Positions 33,159 through 40,826 of a stretch of 64,000 nucleotides of DNA are shown here, piece by piece. Where the stretch lies: positions 1 through 64,000 of the forward strand of contig NZ_JACHJY010000017.1 in NCBI RefSeq assembly GCF_014203895.1, given 5' to 3'. This DNA is from Streptomyces nymphaeiformis (GTDB lineage: Bacteria > Actinomycetota > Actinomycetes > Streptomycetales > Streptomycetaceae). The position numbers and the translations under genes are program-made. A model generated the notes under the pieces. That model did no database searches, was not told the origin of the DNA, and worked only from the letters and a program-made list of their open reading frames with translations. Positions within the stretch are counted from its first letter, which is position 1. Each line of letters opens with the position of its first letter.

Positions 33159-33740
33159 CTAGAGGCCCGGCGCGTTGAAGGCGTTGAGGTGCCAGAAGGC
33201 CGCCGAGTACCAGAGCAGTGCGATCGTCAGGACCAGGGCGCCGCCGGCCACGGGCAGGACCCAGCCGGGCAGCCGGCGGTGCCGGACGACGATCACCTTG
33301 GCGACGAAGGCTCCGTAGAGGAAGCAGCCGCTCAGCGAGTGCAGGGCGGTGCGGGCGTCGGTCAGCTCCACCCCGTAGGCGACCAGGCAGTGCCGGGCGA
33401 TCGGCAGGGAGAGCAGGAAGGCCGCGAGGCCGACGAGTCGGTGGATCCGTCCGACCGGCCGTGGCGCCGTCCCCAGGCCGGGCAGCCGACCGTACAGCCA
33501 GAGCGCGAGCAGCAGCTGGATCAGCGCGAGGCCGAGGAGGGCGGTACCGAGCTCGGCCTTCAGCTGCTGGGCGTCGCCGAAGCGGGTGCCGAAGAGGCTG
33601 GTGGCGTAGGCCGGAGTGTGCGCGCGTCCGAACCAGTACACCCCGACCACCGTCGCGACCGGCAGAAGCGCCCAGAGCACGACCCGTACCGTCCGCCCGC
33701 GCCGCGTCCCTCCTCGCATCGGGCGTTCGTCGCCGGCCAT
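33159..33740 (-). CDS. Integral membrane protein (DUF6529-like)
   Basis: 193 aa from ATG 33740. About five to six hydrophobic segments: VVLWALLPVATVVGVYWFGR, TALLGLALIQLLLALWLYGR, RIHRLVGLAAFLLSLPIARH, SLSGCFLYGAFVAKVIVV, VLPVAGGALVLTIALLWYSA. His residues in the RIHRL, ARHCL and ALHSL positions recall cytochrome b561-type haem membrane proteins, which would fit a redox role. It lies 5 bp after a secreted-repeat lipoprotein gene on the same strand, a pairing I recall as common in Streptomyces. Confidence 0.75.
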   Translation of the reverse strand: MAGDERPMRGGTRRGRTVRVVLWALLPVATVVGVYWFGRAHTPAYATSLFGTRFGDAQQLKAELGTALLGLALIQLLLALWLYGRLPGLGTAPRPVGRIHRLVGLAAFLLSLPIARHCLVAYGVELTDARTALHSLSGCFLYGAFVAKVIVVRHRRLPGWVLPVAGGALVLTIALLWYSAAFWHLNAFNAPGL

Positions 33741-33745
33741 GCGGA

Positions 33746-34291
33746 TCAGTCGCCCTCGACCTTGTCGCCGGCCGGGTTGACCACGTACCACTTGGCACCG
33801 AAGGCGCTGGATTCCTCGCCGTTGGTGTCTCCCTTGGCTTTGTCGCCCTCGAAGGAGTACAGCGGGTGGCCGTTGTAGACGATCTGGGTCTTGCCGTCGG
33901 TGCGTGTGGTGGTGGACAGCTTGGCCTGGTCGGCGCCCTTGACGGCGGTGGGAGCGCCCGTGGTGAGGGCGGGTGGCCAGGCCGTGGCGCAGGCGTCGTA
34001 GCAGGTGGAGGTGGACGAGGTGTCCTTCTCGAAGAGGTAGAGGGTCTTGCCCTGGGAGTCGGTCAGGATGTCGCCGAACTTGCCGACGGATGCCACCGCG
34101 ACGCTCGTCCCTCCGCCCGCACCGGCGGAGGCCCTGGGCGAGGCGCTCGCGGACGTCGTCGCCGACTGCGTGGCCGCGGGGGACGAGCCGGCCTGATCGG
34201 TGGTCTTCGTGTTGCTGGAGCAGCCGCCGCACACCGCGGTGCACAGGGTGACGGCGGCGAGCGAGACGGCTGCGAGGCCGCGCTGATGCAT
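33746..34291 (-). CDS. Secreted-repeat lipoprotein (COG4315 type)
   Basis: 181 aa from ATG 34291, with GGAG 8 nt upstream; ATG 34315 is less likely. The signal peptide MHQRGLAAVSLAAVTLCTAV is followed by CGGCSS, an imperfect lipobox. A Ser/Thr/Ala linker follows, then two secreted-repeat units: DILTDSQGKTLYLFEKDTSS with TCYDACATAWPPAL, and QIVYNGHPLYSFEGDKAKGD. The repeat, with its YLFxxD and CxxxCxxxWPP motif, is common in exported actinobacterial proteins of poorly known, possibly redox or haem-linked, function. It is co-transcribed with the membrane protein that follows. Confidence 0.85.
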   Translation of the reverse strand: MHQRGLAAVSLAAVTLCTAVCGGCSSNTKTTDQAGSSPAATQSATTSASASPRASAGAGGGTSVAVASVGKFGDILTDSQGKTLYLFEKDTSSTSTCYDACATAWPPALTTGAPTAVKGADQAKLSTTTRTDGKTQIVYNGHPLYSFEGDKAKGDTNGEESSAFGAKWYVVNPAGDKVEGD

Positions 34292-34486
34292 GGTGTTCTC
34301 CGACGGATCGGGCACTTCCTGTCCCCCTCACTAGGGCCGGTGTCGCCCGGCGCCGCCACGGCGGCGCGCCGCGGGGTCAGCGCGACGGGGGACGCGGATG
34401 AGGCCGCCTGGGCGATGGCGTGTGCCGGGTGGACGGGCGCGGCTGCCCGGTTCCCGGCGGACGCGGGCCCCGCGGCGTCGGCGGAA

Positions 34487-35716
34487 TCAACGCCGCGGAG
34501 CGCGGGTGACGATCAGCAACACCACGGCGAGCACCTGGACGGAAACGACCACGGTGATCAGCAGGGGAATCGAGTAGCCGTACAAGCCGCCGATCAGTGC
34601 GCCGCCGGCCAGGCTCGCAGCGCCGACCACACCGGCGAACAGGCCGTACGCGGTCGCCCGCCGGTCGCTGGGCACCAGGTCCGCGACCGTGGCGCGCAGG
34701 GTGGACTCCTGGATGCCCATGGCCGCACCCCACACCAGCGATCCTGCGACCGCGATCCCCAGCTCGTCGGTGAACGCCAGCATCGCCACACCCGCCGTGA
34801 GCACCGGCAGGGCGATCAGAACCCGGGGGCCGTGGCGGTCGTACAGCCATCCGGTGGCCAGCGCCGCCAGGGCGTCCACGGCCATCGCCGCCGCGTACAG
34901 CACCGGCACCCACGCGGCGGACAGCAGGTGCCGTTGAACCAGGTGGAAGGAGAGGACGCCGAAGGTGGCGAGCCCGGTCGTGGTGGTGGCCGTGAACGCG
35001 GCGTACGTCCAGAACGCCCTCGGCAGACGCCGGTCCCCTGCCTGATGGTCCGACGCCGGTACGGCCGTGGCGGCCGCCTCGCGCTCGTAGGCTTCCGGAT
35101 CCGGCACCCGGGCCCGCAGCCGGTACAGGAGTCCCAGCACCGCGAGGCCGGGCAGGGCGAGCAGGCCGAGCGCCGGACCGTAATCGCCGCCGGTCAGCGC
35201 CAGCACTCCGGCCACGAACAGGGGACCGATCAGGGCGCCGACCTGGTCCATCGCCTCGTGCACGGCGAAGCCCCGCCCCCGTCCCGTCCCCGCCGCGGCG
35301 TGGGACAGGAGGGTGTCCTTCGCCGGGGAGCGGACGGCCTTGCCGACCCTCTCGGCGATCACGAGGGCACACGCCACCCATAGCACCCCGGCCGCACCCA
35401 GGAGTGGCACGGAGGCGACGGTCAGGGCGTATCCGGCGATGGTCAGGCCCCAGAAGCGGCGGGTGCGGTCCGCCAGCGGGCCCGACACCAGCCGCAGCCC
35501 GAGCGCCGCCGCCTCACCGGCGCCCGTGACCACGCCGACGACCAGCGCCGAGGCCCCCAGCGACGCCAGCAGCGGCCCGGTGACCGAGCGGGCCCCCTCG
35601 TACACGATGTCGGCGAGCAGGCTGACCGTGCCGAACCACAGCACGAACCGCCACGGCCCCATCCTCACCGGCCCCGTCTCCACGGGCCGCGTCCCCACCG
35701 GGCGTCTCCCTTTCAT
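34487..35716 (-). CDS. MFS transporter
   Basis: 409 aa; ATG 35716 (MKGRRPVGTRP) follows GAGGGGACC, so the longer open frame before it is not used. Twelve membrane segments. LADIVYEGARSVTGPLLASL and DRTRRFWGLTIAGYALT are the MFS loop 2-3 region, and RVGKAVRSPAKDTLLSHAAA plus GFAVHEAMDQVGALIGPLFV are characteristic of the YfkF/LMR-type group. It lies 231 bp downstream of the lanthipeptide synthetase on the same strand. No lanthipeptide ABC exporter is in the window, so it could serve export or immunity, but that is only positional inference. Confidence 0.85.
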   Translation of the reverse strand: MKGRRPVGTRPVETGPVRMGPWRFVLWFGTVSLLADIVYEGARSVTGPLLASLGASALVVGVVTGAGEAAALGLRLVSGPLADRTRRFWGLTIAGYALTVASVPLLGAAGVLWVACALVIAERVGKAVRSPAKDTLLSHAAAGTGRGRGFAVHEAMDQVGALIGPLFVAGVLALTGGDYGPALGLLALPGLAVLGLLYRLRARVPDPEAYEREAAATAVPASDHQAGDRRLPRAFWTYAAFTATTTTGLATFGVLSFHLVQRHLLSAAWVPVLYAAAMAVDALAALATGWLYDRHGPRVLIALPVLTAGVAMLAFTDELGIAVAGSLVWGAAMGIQESTLRATVADLVPSDRRATAYGLFAGVVGAASLAGGALIGGLYGYSIPLLITVVVSVQVLAVVLLIVTRAPRR

Positions 35717-35947
35717 GGTCCCCTCCCTCGGCGAAGCAGCAGGGGTGTCGGACAGGGTACGAAGCTCGGCCTGCCGCGCCGACGGCGGAAGGATTCGATG
35801 CCGATGAGGCCGATGGTACGGCGAGGCCGCCGACCGACCACGGCTCTGTCGACGACGGCCGATCCGGGAGCGGGTCACTCCCGTACGCCGGCGGCCGACC
35901 CGCTCGCGGAGTCCGCCACCGTTCGGCGTCCGAGGCGGGAGATCGCG

Positions 35948-38797
35948 TCAGGTGGTGTCCGGCCTCTCGGGGTGGGCCAGGAGGAGAGGCGAGCTCAGGC
36001 GTGCGTCGGGGTGCATCCGGAGCAGGTGGTGCACCGCCCCGGACAGCCCGGGGAGCAGACCCGGTGCGAACGCCTCCTTGGCGAGGCCACCGACCGGACC
36101 GCGCTGCTCGATGCCGGTGATCAACTCCGCGTCGGCCTGTGCGGCGGACGGTCCCTCGTACCCCTTCAGATCGCGCAGGTGGTGCAGGAGCTCCCAGAGT
36201 CCGAGGTCGCCGTGACAGAGGGTGTGGCTCCAGCCGAACCCCTCGCGCAGGCCGGCCGGCCCCGAGCGGAGCGCGGTGTCCAGATGGCGGGGATCACCCG
36301 TGCGCCGGTGGAGGTCGAGGGCGGCCAGGCCGATGCCCGTGCTGCCGTGGCACCACGCGGTGGGATGGTCGACGTCTCCCCCGATCCGCGCATCGACCCA
36401 GGCCCCTGCCTCCGGCGTGTACAGCGACTCCTCGAAGTCGTGCGCCAGAGTGCCGAGTTCGTACCACCGGCGCCGGTCGGCCGGGCTCCCGGCGGACGAG
36501 AGGGCGAGCCTGGTGAGCGCCCACCCGGCGCCGGTGGCGCCATGGGCGAATCCGCCGATGCCCTCGGGGAACATCGCCGTGGACCACCGTGCTCCGCGGT
36601 CGTCGACGACCACGGTCCGCTCCAGATGCCGACCGGCCTCCGCGGCAGCTTCTAACCACCGCTCCTCGCCGGTGAGTTCGGCGAGGTCGAGCAAGGGGAC
36701 GACCGCGCCGGCCACGCCGCTGAGCACGTCGAGGGCACGGTCCTCGGCGATGGCTTCCGGGGTCAGCAGCGCGGCCCTGGCACGGGCGCGGTCGAGCAGC
36801 CCGGGCGTGCCGAGCAGGCGGTGCAGCGCGGCCCAGGTCCACACCTGTGAGGCGACGCCGGTGAACCCGCCGAGCTGACGGGTCGGCGTGGTGTCCTCGG
36901 TGGCGGACAGTACCTCCAGGGTGCCGGCAAGCACGGACTCGACACCGGCCACCGGATCGGCTCGGCCGGCCCGCTGCTCCCGCTGGTACTCCGCGAGGGC
37001 GAGGGCGACGCCGCCCTGCCCGGTGTAAAGGTCCGCGCCCAGCGGGCGGACGGCCCAGCCGTAGTCCGTGAGCACGGGACTGATCCAGGTCGCGGTGGCG
37101 TCGGCACCGCGCACGGCCGCCTCGCAGACCGTCCGCACGGCCTGGGCCGCCAGTGTGCGGCGCCGCCGGTCCAGGTCCTCGACGTGCGGCGCGCGGGCGG
37201 GCGTCCGTACCCGGTCGGGAAGCCTGCGTTCGTTCAGGTAGGCGCCGACCAGGGCGCTGCGGATGGTGTCGCGTTCACGGGTGAGGTCCGCCCGCCGCCA
37301 CCCGGCGAGGAAGGCGTCAAGCCGCTGTCCGTCCACCCGTTCGCCGAACGCGGGGATGTCTCCGACCAGGAGGTCCGCTATCTCCTGGTCGATCACGGCC
37401 GGTTCGCGGGGCGCGCCCGGGGCGGCGAGGGCGTTGCGGTGGAGGATGTCCCGGGCCCGGGCCAGGGCGGCGTCGGGGTCGTGCAGCGAAGCCGGGTGCC
37501 AGAGCATCCGGCCGATGTCCGTGTACGTCTGCGTGGGCCGGCGGATCCTGCGGACCAGGCAGCCGTCGAACACCCGCAACAGCGCGTCGAGTCCACCGCC
37601 CGCGTCGAGCTCCGCCAGGGCCGCGGTGAGCCCGTCGAAGCCGGTCAGCACCTGGTCCCAGTGGCGGATCAGCACCGGCTCGGGGCTGGGGTGGTTGCCG
37701 GCCGGCGGCAGGTCCACCGCGGCGATCTCCATGCGGGCGGTGTCCCGTCCTCCGTCCGTGATGACCGGGACGCGGATCTGCGGCTGCTGACCGGGCAGAC
37801 CACCGGCGGCCGAGAGGTCCACGCCGGCGAGGGCGTAGCCGTCGGTGCGCAGTGGGAGGATGCCGGTGCGCAGCACGGTGTTGCGGATCGTCCGGGCCGC
37901 CCGGTCCACGGCGTCGCCGCGCCCGCTCGGCGGAACCTCGACGTCGGGGGTGAACAGGGCCTCGGCGTCGACGACGGCGGGCACCGGACCGTGGGCCACC
38001 AGGTTCTCGGCGTGCAGGTCGGTCCCGCCGAGGAGCCGCATCACCGCCAGCCAGCCGCCCAGGGCGCGGTAGAAGCGGGCGAGTTCCGCCTCGCCTCGGC
38101 AGTAGCGGTGATCGAGGTGCTCGGCCCAGCCGTAGCCGTCCCGTACCACCACCCTCGGTACGCCCAGGTCCTCGGCACCGGGGACGGCGGCGAGGAAGGA
38201 GCGCAGCGCGGCGTCCACCTCCACCGGTCGCGGCTTGTACATGACGCGGGAGGTCTCGAAGACCAGCAGCGCCACCGCCCGGCCACCGTTGTGGGTGTCC
38301 CCCCGGGCGAGTTCCAGGGCGCGCAGCGGTCCGGGATCGCCCCCGAGCAGGCCGGCGACGGCCCGCCGGTCCGCGGCGAGCCGCGCACCCAGCTCCAGGG
38401 CGCCCTCGGTCAGCAGGCGTCCGGAGGCGAAGGCCCGTCGGCGCAGCGCCGGGTAGCGCCGGTGCAGGGTCTCGGAGAAGCCGGGCGCGGAGGCCTGCCG
38501 GAGGAAGGCGTCCCATCGCGCGGACGGGTCCGTGCCGGGCAGGTCGCCGGCGAGGGCGGCAGCCCGCAGCTCAAGCAGGAGCACCCGGTTGAGCCGGAGC
38601 TGGAGGGTACGGCGGAGAGCCTCGCGGGTCGCCTCGCGCAGGACTTCCCGCTCGTCGGAGGCCAGCCCGGCCATCCCTGAGATCCGGTCGTCCAGCTCCG
38701 CGAACAGCGGGGCCGCGAAGGCGTCCACGGGGCCCGCGAACCATCCCTCGGGCGGCGGTCCGTCGGCCGCGCGGGCCGCTGCCACCGGTTCCACCAT
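35948..38797 (-). CDS. lanM: Type II lanthipeptide synthetase LanM
   Basis: 949 aa from ATG 38797 with AGGAGAGGA upstream. N-terminal dehydratase (DUF4135, residues about 60-530): ELARGDTHNGGRAVALLVFE, SRVMYKPRPVEVD, GGTDLHAENLVAHG and VVDAEALFTP carry the kinase-like ATP and phosphate-elimination residues. C-terminal LanC-like cyclase (about 600-949): GGFAHGATGAGWAL, TAWCHGSTGIGLAAL and HTLCHGDLGLWELL give the Cys/Cys-His zinc site. It phosphorylates and eliminates Ser/Thr, then cyclises Cys onto the dehydro residues of the LanA peptide encoded 197 bp upstream. A TTA codon at 36653-36655 implies bldA-dependent expression. Confidence 0.95.
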   Translation of the reverse strand: MVEPVAAARAADGPPPEGWFAGPVDAFAAPLFAELDDRISGMAGLASDEREVLREATREALRRTLQLRLNRVLLLELRAAALAGDLPGTDPSARWDAFLRQASAPGFSETLHRRYPALRRRAFASGRLLTEGALELGARLAADRRAVAGLLGGDPGPLRALELARGDTHNGGRAVALLVFETSRVMYKPRPVEVDAALRSFLAAVPGAEDLGVPRVVVRDGYGWAEHLDHRYCRGEAELARFYRALGGWLAVMRLLGGTDLHAENLVAHGPVPAVVDAEALFTPDVEVPPSGRGDAVDRAARTIRNTVLRTGILPLRTDGYALAGVDLSAAGGLPGQQPQIRVPVITDGGRDTARMEIAAVDLPPAGNHPSPEPVLIRHWDQVLTGFDGLTAALAELDAGGGLDALLRVFDGCLVRRIRRPTQTYTDIGRMLWHPASLHDPDAALARARDILHRNALAAPGAPREPAVIDQEIADLLVGDIPAFGERVDGQRLDAFLAGWRRADLTRERDTIRSALVGAYLNERRLPDRVRTPARAPHVEDLDRRRRTLAAQAVRTVCEAAVRGADATATWISPVLTDYGWAVRPLGADLYTGQGGVALALAEYQREQRAGRADPVAGVESVLAGTLEVLSATEDTTPTRQLGGFTGVASQVWTWAALHRLLGTPGLLDRARARAALLTPEAIAEDRALDVLSGVAGAVVPLLDLAELTGEERWLEAAAEAGRHLERTVVVDDRGARWSTAMFPEGIGGFAHGATGAGWALTRLALSSAGSPADRRRWYELGTLAHDFEESLYTPEAGAWVDARIGGDVDHPTAWCHGSTGIGLAALDLHRRTGDPRHLDTALRSGPAGLREGFGWSHTLCHGDLGLWELLHHLRDLKGYEGPSAAQADAELITGIEQRGPVGGLAKEAFAPGLLPGLSGAVHHLLRMHPDARLSSPLLLAHPERPDTT

Positions 38798-38860
38798 GCT
38801 GAGTCCTCTCCTGGTGTCTGGGTCGGGTTTCCGCACGCGGGGGCCGGCCTGCGCATGGCC

Positions 38861-38940
38861 TCGCCGGGCCTCGCCGGGCCTCGCCGGGCCTCGCCGGGCC
38901 TCGCCGGGCCTCGCCGGGCCTCGCCGGGCCTCGCCGGGCC
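38861..38940 (-). repeat. Eight perfect 10-bp tandem repeats between lanA and lanM
   Basis: TCGCCGGGCC is repeated eight times without change (38861-38940), preceded by a partial unit. In the transcript it is (GGCCCGGCGA)8. The unit has no multiple of three and no start with a ribosome binding site, so it is not coding. It directly follows the hairpin at 38939-38964 and ends 63 bp before the lanM start. Confidence 0.95.
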
Positions 38941-38964
38941 GGGGAGCCCCTGAGGGCTCCCCGG
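38939..38964 (-). terminator. Hairpin between lanA and lanM (attenuator)
   Basis: CCGGGGAGCCC / GGGCTCCCCGG, an 11-bp perfect stem with loop CTGA (TCAG in the transcript), 31 bp after the lanA stop. In lanthipeptide operons such a hairpin usually lets most transcripts end after the precursor gene, giving an excess of peptide over synthetase. Confidence 0.8.
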
Positions 38965-38994
38965 GTGGTGCGTCCGGTGCCGTACGGCGGTTCG

Positions 38995-39198
38995 TCAGCA
39001 GCAGTAGCTGTGCAGCGAACCCGTACAGCTGCTGCATCCGGTGAGCAGCGCCTCGGTGCCGTCGGTCAGCGCGGCCTCTCCGGCCGCACCGCCCACGTAG
39101 AGCGGGCCGGCCGGGTTGTCGGCGCCGAAGGCCGTCTCGGCACCCTGGAGCCAGGCGGTGACGATCTCATCCGCGCGGGTGATGGACATGATGGACAT
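38995..39198 (-). CDS. lanA: Lanthipeptide precursor peptide LanA
   Basis: 67 aa from ATG 39198; TAGGAGGT lies 7 nt before it. The leader MSIMSITRADEIVTAWLQGA continues with ETAFGADNPAG, acidic and helical, as in type II leaders. The C-terminal core CSSCTGSLHSYCC has Cys55, Cys58, Cys66, Cys67 and Ser/Thr at 56, 57, 59, 61 and 64, so up to four rings are possible. GG at 36-37 or the LLTG before Cys55 could be the cleavage site. The core does not match any lantibiotic I know. It is first in an operon with lanM. No LanT protease/exporter is seen. Confidence 0.9.
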   Translation of the reverse strand: MSIMSITRADEIVTAWLQGAETAFGADNPAGPLYVGGAAGEAALTDGTEALLTGCSSCTGSLHSYCC

Positions 39199-39623
39199 GT
39201 GGGACCTCCTACGATTCGCCGGAAGTACACGGGGCTACAGAATCCACCGGAGGCGGTCCGTCCGGGATCTACCGGAACCGGCCAATCGTCGAGCGGTATT
39301 CCGGGCGCGCCCGGCCCGGCCCGGAGGCCGCCGCCGCGCGGCCGGAACGATGGCCGCCGGTCGGCGCGCCGCGGACGCCGACCATGGTGGCGGGCGGTGT
39401 CGGCCTCCTGCGCGTCCGGGTCCAGAACGGCACCTCCGCGAGGCACGAGAGGGACTGCGACGGCACCCGTCAAGGGGCGCGGCCCTAGTGCATTTTGGCC
39501 ATTCACGCCCCGTAGTGGCGGCGCGTACGGGGCGGTCCGACGCGCGATCGCCCGGTCGAGCGAGCGGTCGAGAAGACCTGCCGCAGCCTCACAGGGGTCA
39601 ACCTCCCGCCTCGAAGGGCGTAG
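39199..39623. other. Upstream region of lanA
   Basis: No gene recognised. It must contain the lanA promoter. There is no obvious operator palindrome. The right part merges into the modB remnant. Confidence 0.4.
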
Positions 39624-40146
39624 GTGCCAAAGGCGTTCGTCCGCTCACTCGTCCTGCTGCCCATGGTCCTGCCGCCGACGGTCGGTGGTGTCGCGCTGCT
39701 CCTCGCCTTCGGGCATCGCGGACTCCTCGGGCCGTGGCTGGAGCACAGCTTCGGCAGCACTCCGCCGTTCCACACCTCCGGAGCCGTGCCGGCGGCAACG
39801 TTCGTCACCATGCCCCCTGGTCATCAGCCTGGAAGGTGCCCTCGGCAGGCTGCGACCGCGCTACGAGGAGACGGCGGCCTCTCGCGGCGCCTCACCAGTC
39901 CGGGCCTTCTTCACCGTCACCCTGCCGACAGCGGCACCCGGGGTCGTCGCGGGCGCGGCGCTCACCTGGGCCCGGGAGCTCGGCGAGTTCGGCGCCCCCA
40001 TCACCTTCGCAGGCGACCCGCCCGGCACCGCCCAGACGCCGCCGTTCCAGGTCTACCTGCTGCTGCAGGACGATCCCGAGGCCGCGACCCCCGTCTCCCT
40101 GCTCCTGCTCGCTCTCGCCATGACCGTCCTGATCGCCCTGCCTTGA
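39624..40146 (+). pseudogene. modB: Molybdate ABC transporter permease (ModB), frameshifted and truncated
   Basis: The first frame has RSLVLLPMVLPPTVGGVALL and LAFGHRGLLGPWLE. After a shift near 39815 the second frame has VISLEGALGRLRPRYEETAA, then TLPTAAPGVVAGAALTWARE and LGEFGAPITFAGDPPGTAQT. The P-TVGG and ARELGEFGA...FAGN-x-PG-x-TQT blocks are diagnostic of ModB. Both ends are missing; no modA or modC lies nearby. Confidence 0.8.
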
Positions 40147-40469
40147 AGGTACTGCTGAACGAAAGCGTTGAACGCCGTCTGCAGGTCCTGCTCCTCCTCC
40201 AGCTCGGTCTTCGTCGCGTCGCCCGGCGTCAGATTGCCCGCAGTGTCCTCCAGGCCGGCAGTGCTCTGGAAGTCGGAGAGCGCGCTCGCCGTCTCCGCGG
40301 TGAACGAACCACGTCTCTGCGTTGCCGTCCTGCGCCGAAGGGGCCATGCGGGCACGCGGGTGCACGGACGGGGTGTACCGGTGGGTGCGCACGGGTCAAT
40401 CCGAGGTGCAGCCCGTGCCGGGGCCACCGACGCTGGGGGAAACGACGCCTGACGAGCTTAGGAGGGAAC
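40147..40469. other. Intergenic region with coding-like debris
   Basis: On the minus strand (about 40150-40320) one frame reads SFTAETASALSDFQSTAGLE and DATKTELEEEQDLQTAFNAF, reminiscent of a peptidoglycan-binding domain (T..AL..FQ...GL...G.......). It has no usable start and is likely a remnant. The right end carries the ribosome binding site GGAGGG (40461) of the next gene. Confidence 0.35.
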
Positions 40470-40826
40470 GTGACACCGCTGGCCCGGATTCCGTTGGCGG
40501 GCGGGGGCAGCATCCTCGTCGAAGGGTCGGGGGTGCCGACCGGCCCCGTGCAGGCTGGTCGCATCGGTGATGCCGTGCACGAACTGCCGGGAAGTCTGCA
40601 GGCGGCTCTGGAGCCGGTCACGGAGGCGGCGCGCGCCACGCTCGAACAGTTGCGCAAGGCCCGGCCCGACCAGATCACTGTCGAATTCGGCCTCGACCTT
40701 GCGGTCGAGGCCGGAGCTGTGATCACCAAGAGCCAGGCGATGTGTCACCTGAAGGTGACGATGTCGTGGATGAGGGCGGTTCTTGACGAGGCTGGGGGCC
40801 GGTCGGCGAACGGGTCCGGGCAGTGA
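40470..40826 (+). CDS. Trypsin-co-occurring domain protein (CU044_2847-like)
   Basis: 118 aa from GTG 40470. ARIPLAGGGSILVEGSG at the start, then a helical part ALEPVTEAARATLEQLRKAR and PDQITVEFGLDLAVEAGAVI with KSQAMCHLKVTMSW at the end. The VEFGL-x-L-x-x-x-AG-x-(V/I) block is the signature of the small trypsin-co-occurring domain found beside protease-STAND conflict proteins. It is GTGA-coupled to the trypsin-STAND-WD40 gene and is probably its regulator or substrate-presenting partner. The molecular function is unproven. Confidence 0.85.
   Translation: MTPLARIPLAGGGSILVEGSGVPTGPVQAGRIGDAVHELPGSLQAALEPVTEAARATLEQLRKARPDQITVEFGLDLAVEAGAVITKSQAMCHLKVTMSWMRAVLDEAGGRSANGSGQ

Noticed and set aside
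33159..34331. A 390-codon frame fusing the lipoprotein region and the membrane protein
   Set aside because: The upstream part of that frame is Arg-rich antisense-like sequence; the lipoprotein in the other frame has a signal peptide and secreted repeats, and the membrane protein has its own ATG at 33740.
38861..38940. Regular repeats could suggest a CRISPR array
   Set aside because: The repeats are 10 bp and directly adjacent with no spacers, and no cas genes are in the window; it is a simple tandem repeat.
35948..39037. Longer LanM start at 39037 that would run through the 10-bp repeats
   Set aside because: It would translate the repeats as PGEARRGPAR units and overlap lanA; ATG 38797 has a proper ribosome binding site and begins just before the family sequence.
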